NCBI RefSeq assembly: GCF_003952485.1
Contig: NZ_CP034447.1
Location: forward strand, 4,912,501-4,976,500
Direction: 5' to 3'
Origin: Mesorhizobium sp. M1E.F.Ca.ET.045.02.1.1
GTDB lineage: Bacteria > Pseudomonadota > Alphaproteobacteria > Rhizobiales > Rhizobiaceae
DNA length: 64,000 bases
The notes below the pieces were generated by a model. The model was given only the letters and a program-made list of their open reading frames with translations, did not search any database and was not told where the DNA came from. Shown in pieces: positions 27,213 to 35,217 of this stretch. Both the position numbers and the translations under genes were made by a program. Positions within the stretch are counted from its first letter, which is position 1; every line of letters starts with the position of its first letter.

Positions 27213-28922
27213 ATGACCCACGCACCCGACATCCTGCGCATCGCTGTCGCCCAGCTCAATCCGACTGTCGGCGACGTCGCCGGCAATCTTGCCAAGGCGC
27301 GCGAGGCGAGGGCGGATGCCGCCCGCCAGGGCGCAGACCTCGTGCTCTACACCGAGCTCTTCCTCGCCGGCTACCCGCCGGAAGACCTGGTGCTGAAGCC
27401 GGCCTTCCTGAAAGCTTGCGAAAAGGCAGCGCAGGATTTCGCCAAGGACACCGCCGATGGCGGTCCGGGCGTCATCATCGGCACGCCGCTGAAGCGCAAG
27501 TCGGGCACGCACAATTCGATCGTCTTCGCCGATAGCGGCAAGATCATTGCCGAACGCTACAAGCTCGATCTGCCGAACTATGGCGAGTTCGACGAGAAGC
27601 GTGTCTTCCAGGCCGGGCCGGAACTGCAGGGGCCGGTCAATTTCCGCGGCGTGCGCATCGGCGTTCCGATCTGCGAGGACATCTGGGGCGATATCGCCGT
27701 CTGCGAGACGCTGGCCGAAAGCGGCGCCGAGATCCTCCTGGTGCCGAACGGCTCACCTTACTACCGCGCCAAGATCGACGTCCGCCACCAGGTCGTCATC
27801 CGCCAGGTCATCGAAACCGGCCTGCCGATGATCTATGCCAACCAACTCGGCGGCCAGGACGAGCTGATCTTCGATGGCGCCTCGTTTGCCATCGGCGCCG
27901 ACAAGACGCTCGCCTTCCAGATGAGCCAGTTCGAGGAAGCGGTCGCCGTCACCACATGGAAAAGAAGCCGCGTCGCCGCAGGCGCGCAAAATGCAAACAA
28001 TTCCGACCATTGGGTCTGCTCGGAAGGCCCGATGTCGAAGATTCCCGAGCGGGAAGAGGCCGACTACCGGGCGTGCATGCTCGGCCTGCGCGACTACGTC
28101 AACAAGAACGGCTTCAAGAATGTGGTGCTCGGCCTCTCCGGCGGCATCGACTCCGCGATCTGCGCCGCGCTGGCCGTCGACGCGCTCGGCGAGGAGCGGC
28201 TGCGCACCGTCATGATGCCCTACCGCTACACATCCAAGGACTCGCTGAAAGACGCCGAGGACTGCGCCCGTGCCCTCGGCTGCCGCTACGACATCGTGCC
28301 GATCTTCGAGCCTGTCGAAGGTTTTCGGCACGCGTTGACCCAGCTCTTCGAAGGCACGCAGGAGGGCATTACCGAGGAGAACCTGCAGAGCCGCGCGCGC
28401 GGCACGATCCTGATGGCGATCTCGAACAAATTCGGCTCGATGGTCGTCACCACCGGCAACAAGAGCGAGATGTCGGTCGGCTACGCCACGCTCTATGGCG
28501 ACATGAATGGCGGCTTCAACCCGATCAAGGACCTCTACAAGATGCAGGTCTATGCGCTGTCGCGCTGGCGTAACAGTCATGTGCCGCCGGGCGCGCTCGG
28601 CCCATCGGGCGAGGTGATTCCGAAGAACATCATCGACAAGGCGCCGTCGGCCGAGTTGCGCGAGAACCAGACCGACCAGGATTCGCTGCCGCCCTATCCG
28701 GTGCTGGACGACATCCTCGAATGCCTGGTCGAGAATGAGATGGGCGTCGACGATATTGTCGCGCGCGGCCATGACCGTGCCACGGTGGCGCGCGTCGAGC
28801 ATCTGCTCTACATCGCCGAATACAAGCGCCGGCAGGCAGCGCCGGGGGTGAAGATCACAAGGAAGAATTTCGGCCGCGACCGCCGCTACCCGATCACCAA
28901 CCGGTTCCGGGATCGCGGCTAG
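27213..28922 (+). CDS. nadE: Glutamine-dependent NAD+ synthetase
   Basis: Last step of NAD+ synthesis: amidation of nicotinic acid adenine dinucleotide using glutamine. The N-terminal nitrilase-type amidase domain has a likely Glu48-Lys117-Cys154 triad (YTELFLAGYPPEDL, YKLDLPNYGEFDE, VPICEDIWGD). The C-terminal synthetase domain carries the ATP pyrophosphatase loop LGLSGGIDSA near residue 303 and the later TTGNKSEMSVGYATLYGDM. At 569 residues it is the long glutaminase-fused form of many bacteria. Tandem palindromic boxes lie upstream and a GNAT gene begins 14 bp downstream. Confidence 0.97.
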   Translation: MTHAPDILRIAVAQLNPTVGDVAGNLAKAREARADAARQGADLVLYTELFLAGYPPEDLVLKPAFLKACEKAAQDFAKDTADGGPGVIIGTPLKRKSGTHNSIVFADSGKIIAERYKLDLPNYGEFDEKRVFQAGPELQGPVNFRGVRIGVPICEDIWGDIAVCETLAESGAEILLVPNGSPYYRAKIDVRHQVVIRQVIETGLPMIYANQLGGQDELIFDGASFAIGADKTLAFQMSQFEEAVAVTTWKRSRVAAGAQNANNSDHWVCSEGPMSKIPEREEADYRACMLGLRDYVNKNGFKNVVLGLSGGIDSAICAALAVDALGEERLRTVMMPYRYTSKDSLKDAEDCARALGCRYDIVPIFEPVEGFRHALTQLFEGTQEGITEENLQSRARGTILMAISNKFGSMVVTTGNKSEMSVGYATLYGDMNGGFNPIKDLYKMQVYALSRWRNSHVPPGALGPSGEVIPKNIIDKAPSAELRENQTDQDSLPPYPVLDDILECLVENEMGVDDIVARGHDRATVARVEHLLYIAEYKRRQAAPGVKITRKNFGRDRRYPITNRFRDRG

Positions 28923-28935
28923 CATATCTCCCAGT

Positions 28936-29358
28936 ATGTCGACACAGCCCATGCCTGACGTTGAAATCAGCTTCGACCCGTCGCGGATCGACTTCCGGGC
29001 GACCTCGGACCAGTTGATGGCGAGCTATTGGGGCGGCGCGCGCAACGACGAGATGCATCATCGAGCCTTCGCCCACTCGCTTTGCGTGGGCGCCTATGTC
29101 GACGGCAAGCAAGTCGGCTTCGCCCGAGCGATCACCGATTACACGGTCTTCGCCTATCTTGCCGACATCATCATCTGGCCGGAGCATCGCGGGCGTGGCA
29201 TTGGCAAGCGGCTCGTGCAGGCCCTCCTCGACCACCCCGAGGTGAAGACCGTGTCCCATTGGAGCCTCACGACCAGCGACGCCCACAGCCTCTACCGGAA
29301 GTTCGGGTTCGAGACCGACGGGCGCTATATGCGACTGGAGCGCAACCCTGCCGCCTGA
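28936..29358 (+). CDS. GNAT family N-acetyltransferase
   Basis: A 140-residue acetyltransferase. The acetyl-CoA binding motif A is clear: LADIIIWPEHRGRGIGKRLVQ at about residues 75-95, with the RGRGIG loop. The C-terminal HSLYRKFGFETDGRYMRLER is the usual motif B. This subfamily resembles small single-domain enzymes annotated as YitI/RimI-like; substrate unknown. It is probably cotranscribed with nadE, 13 bp upstream. Confidence 0.85.
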   Translation: MSTQPMPDVEISFDPSRIDFRATSDQLMASYWGGARNDEMHHRAFAHSLCVGAYVDGKQVGFARAITDYTVFAYLADIIIWPEHRGRGIGKRLVQALLDHPEVKTVSHWSLTTSDAHSLYRKFGFETDGRYMRLERNPAA

Positions 29359-29440
29359 CGGCTCGGATCGGGCACAACCGGCCGTTGTTGCAAATTCATC
29401 GCAGTGCTTGGGCCAAATGTCGTTTTGGCGACAGCCTGCC

Positions 29441-29469
29441 TTGGCGAGGTGGTGAGCCGACTCTATAAG
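29441..29469 (+). promoter_or_regulatory. Candidate promoter of the ABC exporter leader
   Basis: TTGGCG (29441-29446), a 17-bp spacer and TATAAG (29464-29469) form a good housekeeping-type promoter. TATAAG sits inside CTCTATAAGAG, a short inverted repeat. Transcription would start near 29476, giving a leader of about 258 nt before the exporter ATG. Confidence 0.5.
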
Positions 29470-29725
29470 AGCCTCTCCGCGATTCCCTTTCGGGAGGACC
29501 GTATGGCAGGATTTGACATCGTTATGCGAGGCCGCGAGGCCTAGGTCAGCGCCGCTCCGAAGGGCTTTCGGAGCAAGGCAGGACCTGGGAGAGGCTTTTG
29601 CCGTTGCCGGTCGCCGCCCCAGGGCGAGCGGCCAGCCATATTGAACCCTCCGCATTGCAGGCGCCCAGGCGCCGCCGCGGGTTTTCCAATTCGACTTTAC
29701 CGGGACCGGGCACGTTTGCGCCCGG
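29470..29725 (+). ncRNA. Long structured leader of the ABC exporter (unknown class)
   Basis: The gap between the GNAT and exporter genes is dense with hairpins. TCCC-TTTC-GGGA (29484-29495) overlaps the Shine-Dalgarno of a small ORF. GGCC-GCGA-GGCC (29530-29541) follows. GCTCCGAA...TTCGGAGC (29553-29573) is enclosed by AGGTC/GACCT. AGCCTCTCC (29470-29478) is exactly complementary to GGAGAGGCT (29588-29596), which is followed by TTTT. A last hairpin, CCGGGC...GCCCGG (29706-29725), ends 8 bp before the exporter ATG. None of the riboswitch consensus motifs I know (TPP, FMN, cobalamin, SAM, yybP-ykoY, ykkC) fits. If the promoter at 29441 is right, the first strand of the 9-bp closing helix is only partly transcribed, so that helix may not form. 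Confidence 0.45.
29503..29544 (+). CDS. Possible 13-residue leader peptide
   Basis: ATG at 29503 to TAG at 29542 encodes MAGFDIVMRGREA. GGGAGG lies 5 bp before the ATG, one of the best ribosome binding sites in this part of the window, whereas the exporter ATG itself has none. The second half of the ORF overlaps the GGCC-GCGA-GGCC hairpin and its stop touches the next stem, the arrangement seen in translation-controlled attenuators. No strong codon bias toward one amino acid is visible, so an amino-acid attenuator is unlikely. Translation is not proven. Confidence 0.4.
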   Translation: MAGFDIVMRGREA

Positions 29726-29733
29726 ATAATATC

Positions 29734-31539
29734 ATGGCTCGTTTCAAGATTGATCTGCGCGCCAGCGCCTTTCGCAGCGTGCTTGGCTTCACGTTCGGCC
29801 ACTGGCGCCGCCAGCCGTGGCGGCTGTCGCTCATCATGGGCGCGTTCCTGCTCTCGACGCTCGCCGACGTGCTGACGCCGCTCTATTCCGGGCGGCTGGT
29901 CGATGCAGTCGCCAGCAGCGCCGGCGCCGATGAGGTTGCGTGGCACGCCGCAATGACGGCGTTCTCGATCCTGATGGCGCTGGCGCTTGCCGGCGTTGTG
30001 CTGCGCAACGCCGCCTTCATGGGCATTGTCGAACTCACGCTGAAGATGATGTCGGACATTGCCGCCGACGCCTTCCACCGCGTGCAGCGCTTCTCGACCG
30101 ATTGGCACGCCAACAGCTTCGCCGGATCGACTGTGCGCAAGATCACGCGCGGCATGTGGGCGCTCGACCTGCTCAACGACACGATCCTGATCGCGCTGTT
30201 GCCGTCGCTCGTCATGCTCGTCGGCTCGACGCTGCTGCTCGGCTGGTTCTGGCCGATGATGGGATTGGTGGTCGCGATCGGCTCGGTGCTGTTCATTGCC
30301 GTCACCACGATGCTGTCGCTCGGCTATGTCGCGCCCGCGGCACGCCTTGCCAACAGTTGGGACACGCGCGTCGGCGGTTCGCTGGCCGATGCGGTGAGCT
30401 GCAACGCGGTGGTCAAGGGCTTCGGCGCCGAGACCCGCGAGGAGACGCGCCTTGCCAGGGTCGTGGCCAAATGGCGGCTGCGCACGGGCCGCACCTGGGT
30501 TCGCGGCACGCTCAACGGCACCACGCAAGGTACGATGCTGCTTCTGATGCGGGCCGCGGTGATCGGCCTTGCGCTGATGCTCTGGGCATGGGGGCAGGCG
30601 AGCGCTGGCGATGTCGCCTTCGTGCTGACGTCGTTCTTCGTCCTGCAAGGCTATCTGCGCGACATCGGCACGCATATCCGCAACCTGCAGCGCTCGATCA
30701 ACGACATGGAGGAACTGGTCGACTTCCGGTCGGAGCCGCTCGGCATCGAGGACCGGCCCGGTGCGCCGCCGATCCGGATCACCGACGGCCGCATCGCGTT
30801 CGACAAGGTGACGTTCCATTACGGCAACCATCGGCTGCCGCTCTATCGCGACTTTTCGGTCGAAGTCGCGGCGGGAGAACGCATCGGACTGGTCGGGCAT
30901 TCGGGATCGGGCAAGACGACCTTCGTCAAGCTGATCCAGCGCCTCTATGACGTGAACGCGGGCAGGATCCGGATCGACGGCCAGGATATCTCGCAGGTGG
31001 CGCAGGCATCGCTGCGCAGCCAGATCGCCATCGTGCAGCAGGAGCCGATCCTGTTCCACCGCTCGCTGGCCGAGAACATCGCCTACGCAAGGCCGGGCGC
31101 CACGCAGGCCGAGATCGAGCATGCGGCGAAGCTCGCGAGCGCGCACGATTTCATCGCCAATCTGCCCAAGGGCTACGGAACCCTGGTCGGCGAAAGGGGC
31201 GTGAAGCTGTCGGGCGGCGAGCGCCAGCGTGTGGCGATCGCGCGCGCCTTCCTGGCCGATGCGCGCATCCTGATCCTCGACGAAGCGACATCGAGCCTCG
31301 ATTCCGAATCGGAGGTGCTCATCCAGAAGGCGATGGAGCGGCTGATGGTCGGGCGCACGACATTGGTCATCGCGCACCGGCTTTCGACCGTGCGTGCGCT
31401 CGACCGGCTGCTGGTTTTCGACCGCGGCCGCATCGTCGAGGAAGGCTCGCATGACGAGCTGATCCGACTCAATGGCGGCATCTACCGGCGGCTGTTCGAG
31501 CGCCAGGCGCTCGAACTGACCAAAGGGCTCGTCGCGTGA
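29734..31539 (+). CDS. ABC transporter half-exporter (fused membrane and ATPase domains)
   Basis: A 601-residue ABC-B type exporter that would work as a homodimer. The N-terminal membrane domain has about six helices from residue 25 to 310. The ATPase domain has Walker A GHSGSGKTT near residue 390, Q-loop IVQQEPILFHRSLAENIAYA, signature LSGGERQRVAIARAFL near 493, Walker B ILILDEATSSLDSES and the H-loop VIAHRLSTV. Both catalytic ends are intact. Substrate is unknown; multidrug, lipid A-like or peptide cargo are possible. I use the ATG at 29734, which lacks a Shine-Dalgarno sequence and follows a long structured leader, so translation is probably regulated. A strong hairpin terminator follows. 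Confidence 0.92.
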   Translation: MARFKIDLRASAFRSVLGFTFGHWRRQPWRLSLIMGAFLLSTLADVLTPLYSGRLVDAVASSAGADEVAWHAAMTAFSILMALALAGVVLRNAAFMGIVELTLKMMSDIAADAFHRVQRFSTDWHANSFAGSTVRKITRGMWALDLLNDTILIALLPSLVMLVGSTLLLGWFWPMMGLVVAIGSVLFIAVTTMLSLGYVAPAARLANSWDTRVGGSLADAVSCNAVVKGFGAETREETRLARVVAKWRLRTGRTWVRGTLNGTTQGTMLLLMRAAVIGLALMLWAWGQASAGDVAFVLTSFFVLQGYLRDIGTHIRNLQRSINDMEELVDFRSEPLGIEDRPGAPPIRITDGRIAFDKVTFHYGNHRLPLYRDFSVEVAAGERIGLVGHSGSGKTTFVKLIQRLYDVNAGRIRIDGQDISQVAQASLRSQIAIVQQEPILFHRSLAENIAYARPGATQAEIEHAAKLASAHDFIANLPKGYGTLVGERGVKLSGGERQRVAIARAFLADARILILDEATSSLDSESEVLIQKAMERLMVGRTTLVIAHRLSTVRALDRLLVFDRGRIVEEGSHDELIRLNGGIYRRLFERQALELTKGLVA

Positions 31540-31542
31540 AAC

Positions 31543-31574
31543 GGAAGGCATCCGGCTTCGGCCGGATGCCTTCC
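31543..31574. terminator. Bidirectional hairpin between the exporter and PilZ genes
   Basis: GGAAGGCATCCGGC-TTCG-GCCGGATGCCTTCC is a perfect 14-bp stem with a stable TTCG loop. It lies 4 bp after the exporter stop and 15 bp beyond the convergent PilZ stop. The T-run is poor on both sides. Confidence 0.75.
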
Positions 31575-31588
31575 TGCCTTGCGGACAG

Positions 31589-31900
31589 TCAGCCGTAGTG
31601 CAGCTTGGGCTTGGGCTCAATACCGGTGAACTTGACACCGACGCGGTCGTTGCGCCGCCAGCGCACTTCCGCCCGATAGGCCACGCCATCGACCGGAACG
31701 TAGAGCAGGAAATGATCGGGAACGCGCGATTCCGGTGCCACTTTCAGTTCGGCGCCGCCGGGATTCTGATTGCGCACCGTACAACTGACTTCGGAATTCT
31801 GGATGCCGGTGATGATCGTCCCGCCCTTGAGCACGCGCTGGCGATGCTCGCGCCGGTGTTCGCCGGAGGTTTCTTCGAGTGGTTGCGCGGGGTTCATCAT
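31589..31900 (-). CDS. PilZ domain protein
   Basis: A 103-residue stand-alone PilZ domain, the common cyclic di-GMP receptor. The N-terminal binding motif RxxxR appears in HRREHRQRVLKGG (about residues 15-27). The second motif, usually (D/N)xSxxG, reads NQNPGGAELKV, with proline at the serine position as in some rhizobial members. The C-terminal VDGVAYRAEVRWRRNDRVGVKF is a typical barrel strand. It could read signals from diguanylate cyclases such as the one at 22.8 kb; direct coupling is not shown. The start at 31900 has a weak ribosome binding site. Confidence 0.85.
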   Translation of the reverse strand: MMNPAQPLEETSGEHRREHRQRVLKGGTIITGIQNSEVSCTVRNQNPGGAELKVAPESRVPDHFLLYVPVDGVAYRAEVRWRRNDRVGVKFTGIEPKPKLHYG

Positions 31901-32015
31901 CGATCGACGCCGTTAGCCGAATCGGCACTTGCAGCGGCAAACAAAGCACCGATGCCCGCGCGCCGCAATGCGGGGCATGCTCGTCGCACTGCATATGTGG
32001 TTATGTGATCGATGA

Positions 32016-32504
32016 TTAGGCGAATCTATGCGGATCGGCGCAGAAATAGGTGATGATCTGGCAAAGATCGGGCTCATTGACCATGCTGACGGCCTCGGCG
32101 GAGCCGACCCATTTGCGGGTTCGTGCGCGCTTTTCCTTCCAGCGGTCGGCAACGCGGTCGACCTTGAGCGGGAACACCAGGACCTCGCAAGGCGCTTCCT
32201 CGCCTGAAGCCAGAACCTTGGCGTAAAAGTAACGGCCGGCTTCGAGATGCGAGATGGTGCCGCGCAATCCGGCCTCTTCGCCCGCTTCCCGAGCGGCGGC
32301 CTCGCAAAGCGGCTCCCTGGCCTCTGGCCAGCCTTTGGGCAGAACCCAGCGTCCGGTGTCGCGGCTGGTGATCAGCATGATCTCGACGCCGTTTTCACCC
32401 TTGCGCCAGGGCAAGGCGGCAACCTGCAGGCGGCACGGCGCGATGCCGAAGAGTCGCCTGACTCTTTCGGCCATCTGGTTGTGCGTCGTCGGCCTCGTCA
32501 ACAT
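32016..32504 (-). CDS. NUDIX hydrolase, diphosphoinositol-phosphatase-like
   Basis: A 162-residue NUDIX hydrolase. The NUDIX box is exact: GWPEAREPLCEAAAREAGEE followed by AGL at about residues 58-80, so the Mg2+ site is intact. The preceding RDTGRWVLPKGWPEA and the following FPLKVDRVADRWKEKRARTR resemble the DIPP (diadenosine/diphosphoinositol polyphosphate) subgroup in bacteria. Substrate cannot be settled from sequence. The ATG at 32504 is preceded by GGCAGCTTCTCCA; an internal ATG ten codons later is an alternative. Confidence 0.9.
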   Translation of the reverse strand: MLTRPTTHNQMAERVRRLFGIAPCRLQVAALPWRKGENGVEIMLITSRDTGRWVLPKGWPEAREPLCEAAAREAGEEAGLRGTISHLEAGRYFYAKVLASGEEAPCEVLVFPLKVDRVADRWKEKRARTRKWVGSAEAVSMVNEPDLCQIITYFCADPHRFA

Positions 32505-32711
32505 TGGAGAAGCTGCCCCCAGCCTCCGGAATCGTTTGCCATTTTACGAATCTTACGGCGAATTATGAGCTTTAAAAGTAAAAAACTTCACTCGTTCGGG
32601 AAAATCCCACCAGAAAAAGTCAATGTCCCAAAAGCAATTGTGTTCATCCGGTAGGATTTGAGGGGCACAAACGTGCCCTCAAAGTCGGATTCTTTGAAAA
32701 TTTCTCGGTGC
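32505..32711. other. AT-rich gap before the NUDIX gene
   Basis: About 200 bp, visibly richer in A and T between 32540 and 32660 than its neighbours. It holds the region upstream of the NUDIX gene and the 3' flank of gpt. A 29-codon frame at 32567-32656 has no ribosome binding site and I do not call it. Confidence 0.4.
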
Positions 32712-33212
32712 TCAGCCGGCGTGATCGTCGGCGATCGGCTTCTGGTAGGTGAAGCCCATGTCCCATGGAAAGTAGATCCAGGTATCCTGGCTGACCTCGG
32801 TGACGAATGTATCGACCAGAGGCCGGCCCTTCGGCTTGGCATAGACCGTCGCGAAATGCGCCTTCGGCATCATGGCGCGCACGATGCCCGCCGTCTTGCC
32901 GGTATCGGTGAGGTCGTCGATGATCAACACGCCGGCGCCGTCGTCGGCAAGCAGCGGAGGCGAGATCTCCTTTAGGACCTGCAACTGACCCTGGCTCGTG
33001 TAGTCATGGTAGGAGGCCACGCAGACGGTCTCGATGACCCGGATACCGAGCTCGCGCGCGATGATGGCCGCAGGCACCAGGCCGCCTCGGGTTATGCAGA
33101 CGATCGCCTTCCACTGTCCCTTGTTGGCGCCGGAAAGCCGCCAGGAGAGCGCGCGGGCGTCACGGTGGAACTGGTCCCAGGAGACCGGAAAGGCTTTTTC
33201 AGGAAGGGACAT
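32712..33212 (-). CDS. gpt: Xanthine(-guanine) phosphoribosyltransferase
   Basis: Purine salvage enzyme that joins xanthine or guanine with PRPP. The 166-residue protein has the PRPP motif [20 protein letters not shown] at about residues 92-111 and the flexible-loop region [17 protein letters not shown]. The C-terminus [20 protein letters not shown] is characteristic of Gpt. ATG at 33212 ([16 protein letters not shown]) matches the family start and has GGAG 10 bp upstream. Neighbouring genes do not belong to purine salvage. Confidence 0.93.
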   Translation of the reverse strand: MSLPEKAFPVSWDQFHRDARALSWRLSGANKGQWKAIVCITRGGLVPAAIIARELGIRVIETVCVASYHDYTSQGQLQVLKEISPPLLADDGAGVLIIDDLTDTGKTAGIVRAMMPKAHFATVYAKPKGRPLVDTFVTEVSQDTWIYFPWDMGFTYQKPIADDHAG

Positions 33213-33327
33213 GGTTCGCGCACTCCGCAAGCGCGCCGCGGCGCGCAAATACTATGGAATGCAGGCGGAATTAGCCGGAAAGCGCCAGGCTTGGCAAGGT
33301 GGGAGTTCGCGGTGGCTGTGGACTTAC

Positions 33328-33400
33328 AGCGCGTCGCGCCGAAACGCGTTCAGCGTGTCTTTGTCCCGAAACCGGTTCCCACTTTCGGCAGACATGCTTA
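33328..33400. repeat. Second intergenic repeat type (GCGTCGCG / CCGGTTCC), copy D
   Basis: GCGCGTCGCGcCGAAACG and CCCGAAACCGGTTCCCACT match segments at 54379-54396 and 54343-54358 in the repeat cluster at 54.3 kb. It lies between the uspA stop and the gpt promoter region. The two copies share blocks but order them differently, so these are mosaic elements. Confidence 0.6.
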
Positions 33401-34231
33401 TCTCGACAGGAAGGCTGCAACGTTTGCCGTGTGCAGCACGGTGCGGGTGACGCCGCCGAACAGAAGCTGGCGCAGCCAGGAGTGGCTGTAGGCGCCCAGC
33501 ACCAGCAGGTCGGCGCCGGATTCGGCAATCCTTTCCTGGATGATATCGTCGACCGAGGCGCCGCTCGATTTCTGCACGCAAACGCTGACATTGGCGCCAT
33601 GGCGCGATAACGCGGCCGCTATCTCGGCGCCCGCTGCCTCGGGAGCCTCATCCAGTGTCTCCGGCGGGTCGATGACGAGAATGTCGGTCTTGTCGGCTTC
33701 AATGATGAAGGGCAGGGCATCGAATGCGGCGCGAGCCGCCTCCTTGCTGCCGTTCCAGGCGAGCAGCACACGCCTGAAGGTGGTGACCAGCGGCCCGGCA
33801 TGCGGCACGACAAGCACCGGCCGGCCCGCGTCATAGACCAGTGTGTCGACATCGGCGCCCGGATCGCCTCCCGTATCGCGCTGCGCGGCGATGATCAGAT
33901 CCGCCGCCCGCACGCTCGATATGCCGGTCAGCGCGCTGTCGCCGGAGAAGCTTTCCAGGCTGCGCCACTCGAAGGAGAGACCGGAATCCTCAACGCGCCC
34001 GAGGAACACCGCCTGCAGCCTGTCGGCGCGCTCCTTGTTCATCTCGGCCGAAACCTGCAGAAATTCGGTATCGGGAAAACCGGTGGCCGACGTATAGGGC
34101 ACCGGAAGCGCTTCCGCGTGGATGCCGACGAGGTGGCTTTCGAACCGCTCGGCGAGCGGAATGGCGCAGTCGAGCACGCGCTCCGCGTCCTGCTCGTTCT
34201 GCAGAATGGCGACGATCGTCTTGAAGCGCAT
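33398..34231 (-). CDS. Universal stress protein, tandem UspA domains
   Basis: A 277-residue protein with two UspA-type domains. The first begins MRFKTIVAILQNEQDAERVL; the second begins VLLAWNGSKEAARAAFDALP at about residue 155. The second domain ends with LLVLGAYSHSWLRQLLFGGV, the ATP-binding loop type GxxxxxGxxxGS/LFGG. GGGGGAT lies 3 bp before the ATG at 34231; a TTG four codons earlier is less likely. Upstream DNA carries a GGAAC-N17-CGTT element that matches the EcfG general-stress promoter, which suits a stress protein. Its 3' end is next to a repeat element. Confidence 0.88.
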   Translation of the reverse strand: MRFKTIVAILQNEQDAERVLDCAIPLAERFESHLVGIHAEALPVPYTSATGFPDTEFLQVSAEMNKERADRLQAVFLGRVEDSGLSFEWRSLESFSGDSALTGISSVRAADLIIAAQRDTGGDPGADVDTLVYDAGRPVLVVPHAGPLVTTFRRVLLAWNGSKEAARAAFDALPFIIEADKTDILVIDPPETLDEAPEAAGAEIAAALSRHGANVSVCVQKSSGASVDDIIQERIAESGADLLVLGAYSHSWLRQLLFGGVTRTVLHTANVAAFLSR

Positions 34232-34301
34232 GACATCCCCCAAAAAAAGAGTCGGCGCGAGATGTGCGTCCGGCCCTCAAATGCCGGCGCAAACGCGCCG
34301 G

Positions 34302-34323
34302 AAAACAAACGCCGTAACGGCGT
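34302..34323 (-). terminator. Terminator after the CinA-like gene
   Basis: On the minus strand ACGCCG-TTA-CGGCGT is followed by TTGTTTT. It lies 26 bp after the CinA-like stop. A second stem (CCGGCGC/GCGCCGG, about 34283-34301) follows. The first stem overlaps the candidate -10 of the uspA promoter. Confidence 0.6.
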
Positions 34324-34333
34324 CCTTGGTTCC
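34308..34333 (-). promoter_or_regulatory. Candidate EcfG (general stress) promoter of the UspA gene
   Basis: Minus strand GGAAC (34333-34329), 17-bp spacer, CGTT (34311-34308). This equals the alphaproteobacterial EcfG consensus GGAAC-N16/17-CGTT. The transcript would start near 34300, about 70 bp before the uspA ATG. Confidence 0.5.
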
Positions 34334-34348
34334 GGTCCGACGATGGTG

Positions 34349-35089
34349 TCAGCTTGCAGCCGACAAGCCCGCCACCATGGCCTCGACGTCCCTGCGCGCG
34401 GCCTCGAGCGCCTCTTCGCTGCGGGCGCGCACCACGAGCTCTGTCCAGAACTTGCCGTCGCCGTATTTCGGGTAGGAGCCGATGATGGTGTCGGGGTGCG
34501 CCTTCTGGATGTCGGCCAGCGGCCCGCCGATCAGGCCTTCGCCGAACGGGCAGTGCACCGTGGCCGACAGCATCTTGGTGCCTGTCTTCAGCGTCGTCAC
34601 GACATTGTCGAGCATCGCCTGGAAGATCGACGGCACGCCGGCCATCACGTGAACGTTGCCGATGCGGAAGCCGGGAGCGATCGAGACCGGATTATCGATG
34701 TGGTCGGCGCCGCGCGGCATGCGCGCCATGCGCTTGCGCGCCTCGGTGAATTCGATGCCGCGCTGAGCATAGCTTGCTTCGAGCATGGCATAGGCCTTGG
34801 CATCGTACTCGCAAGGCACGCCGAAAGCCTTGGCGACGGAGTCGGCGGTGATGTCGTCATGCGTGGGTCCGATGCCTCCGGTGGTGAAGACGTAGATGTA
34901 GCGGGCGCGGAGCGCGTTTACGGCGGAGACAATCTCGTCCTCCTCGTCGGGGACGATGCGTACTTCCTTCAGGTCGATGCCGATCGCCGTCATGATGTCG
35001 GCGAGATGGCCGATGTTCTTGTCCTTGGTGCGGCCGGAGAGGATTTCGTCGCCGATGACAAGCATGGCGGCGGTGACGATTTCAGGCAT
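34349..35089 (-). CDS. Competence/damage-inducible protein A-like (MoCF-biosynthesis domain)
   Basis: A 246-residue protein with a molybdopterin-binding fold, matching the N-terminal domain of CinA without its C-terminal nicotinamide-nucleotide amidase domain. Motifs: AAMLVIGDEILSGRTKDKN at the start, VFTTGGIGPTHDDITADSV near residue 68, and IAPGFRIGNVHVMAGVPSIF near 137. Rhizobia usually carry this short form. Family activity may be ADP-ribose pyrophosphatase-like, which I cannot confirm. The start at 35089 follows GGAGTGAGCC on the minus strand. Confidence 0.85.
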   Translation of the reverse strand: MPEIVTAAMLVIGDEILSGRTKDKNIGHLADIMTAIGIDLKEVRIVPDEEDEIVSAVNALRARYIYVFTTGGIGPTHDDITADSVAKAFGVPCEYDAKAYAMLEASYAQRGIEFTEARKRMARMPRGADHIDNPVSIAPGFRIGNVHVMAGVPSIFQAMLDNVVTTLKTGTKMLSATVHCPFGEGLIGGPLADIQKAHPDTIIGSYPKYGDGKFWTELVVRARSEEALEAARRDVEAMVAGLSAAS

Positions 35090-35217
35090 GGCTCACTCCG
35101 GCAATAAGTTCGCCTGAGATAACGCGGCCGGCGGCCGGCCGCAATGCGCAGGCAAGGTGGTGCTCTTGTGGCAGAGCCGGTTGCGGGTAAGGTGAGCCGG
35201 TCCGGCTCGGGTGGAAG

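Noticed and set aside
29470..29600. Known riboswitch class (yybP-ykoY, ykkC, cobalamin, SAM, TPP, FMN) in the exporter leader
   Set aside because: None of the conserved loop sequences of these classes can be placed; reported instead as an unknown structured leader.
29470..29600. 6S RNA or 4.5S (SRP) RNA gene
   Set aside because: The SRP domain IV tetraloop/bulge sequence and the 6S layout are not recognisable, and the element is in the leader of a coding gene.
28894..31689. 931-codon minus-strand frame covering the exporter and its leader
   Set aside because: Antisense to an intact ABC exporter and GNAT gene; arginine/histidine-rich with no domain.
32567..32656. 29-codon frame in the AT-rich gap near NUDIX
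   Set aside because: No ribosome binding site and no similarity; AT-rich gaps generate such frames.
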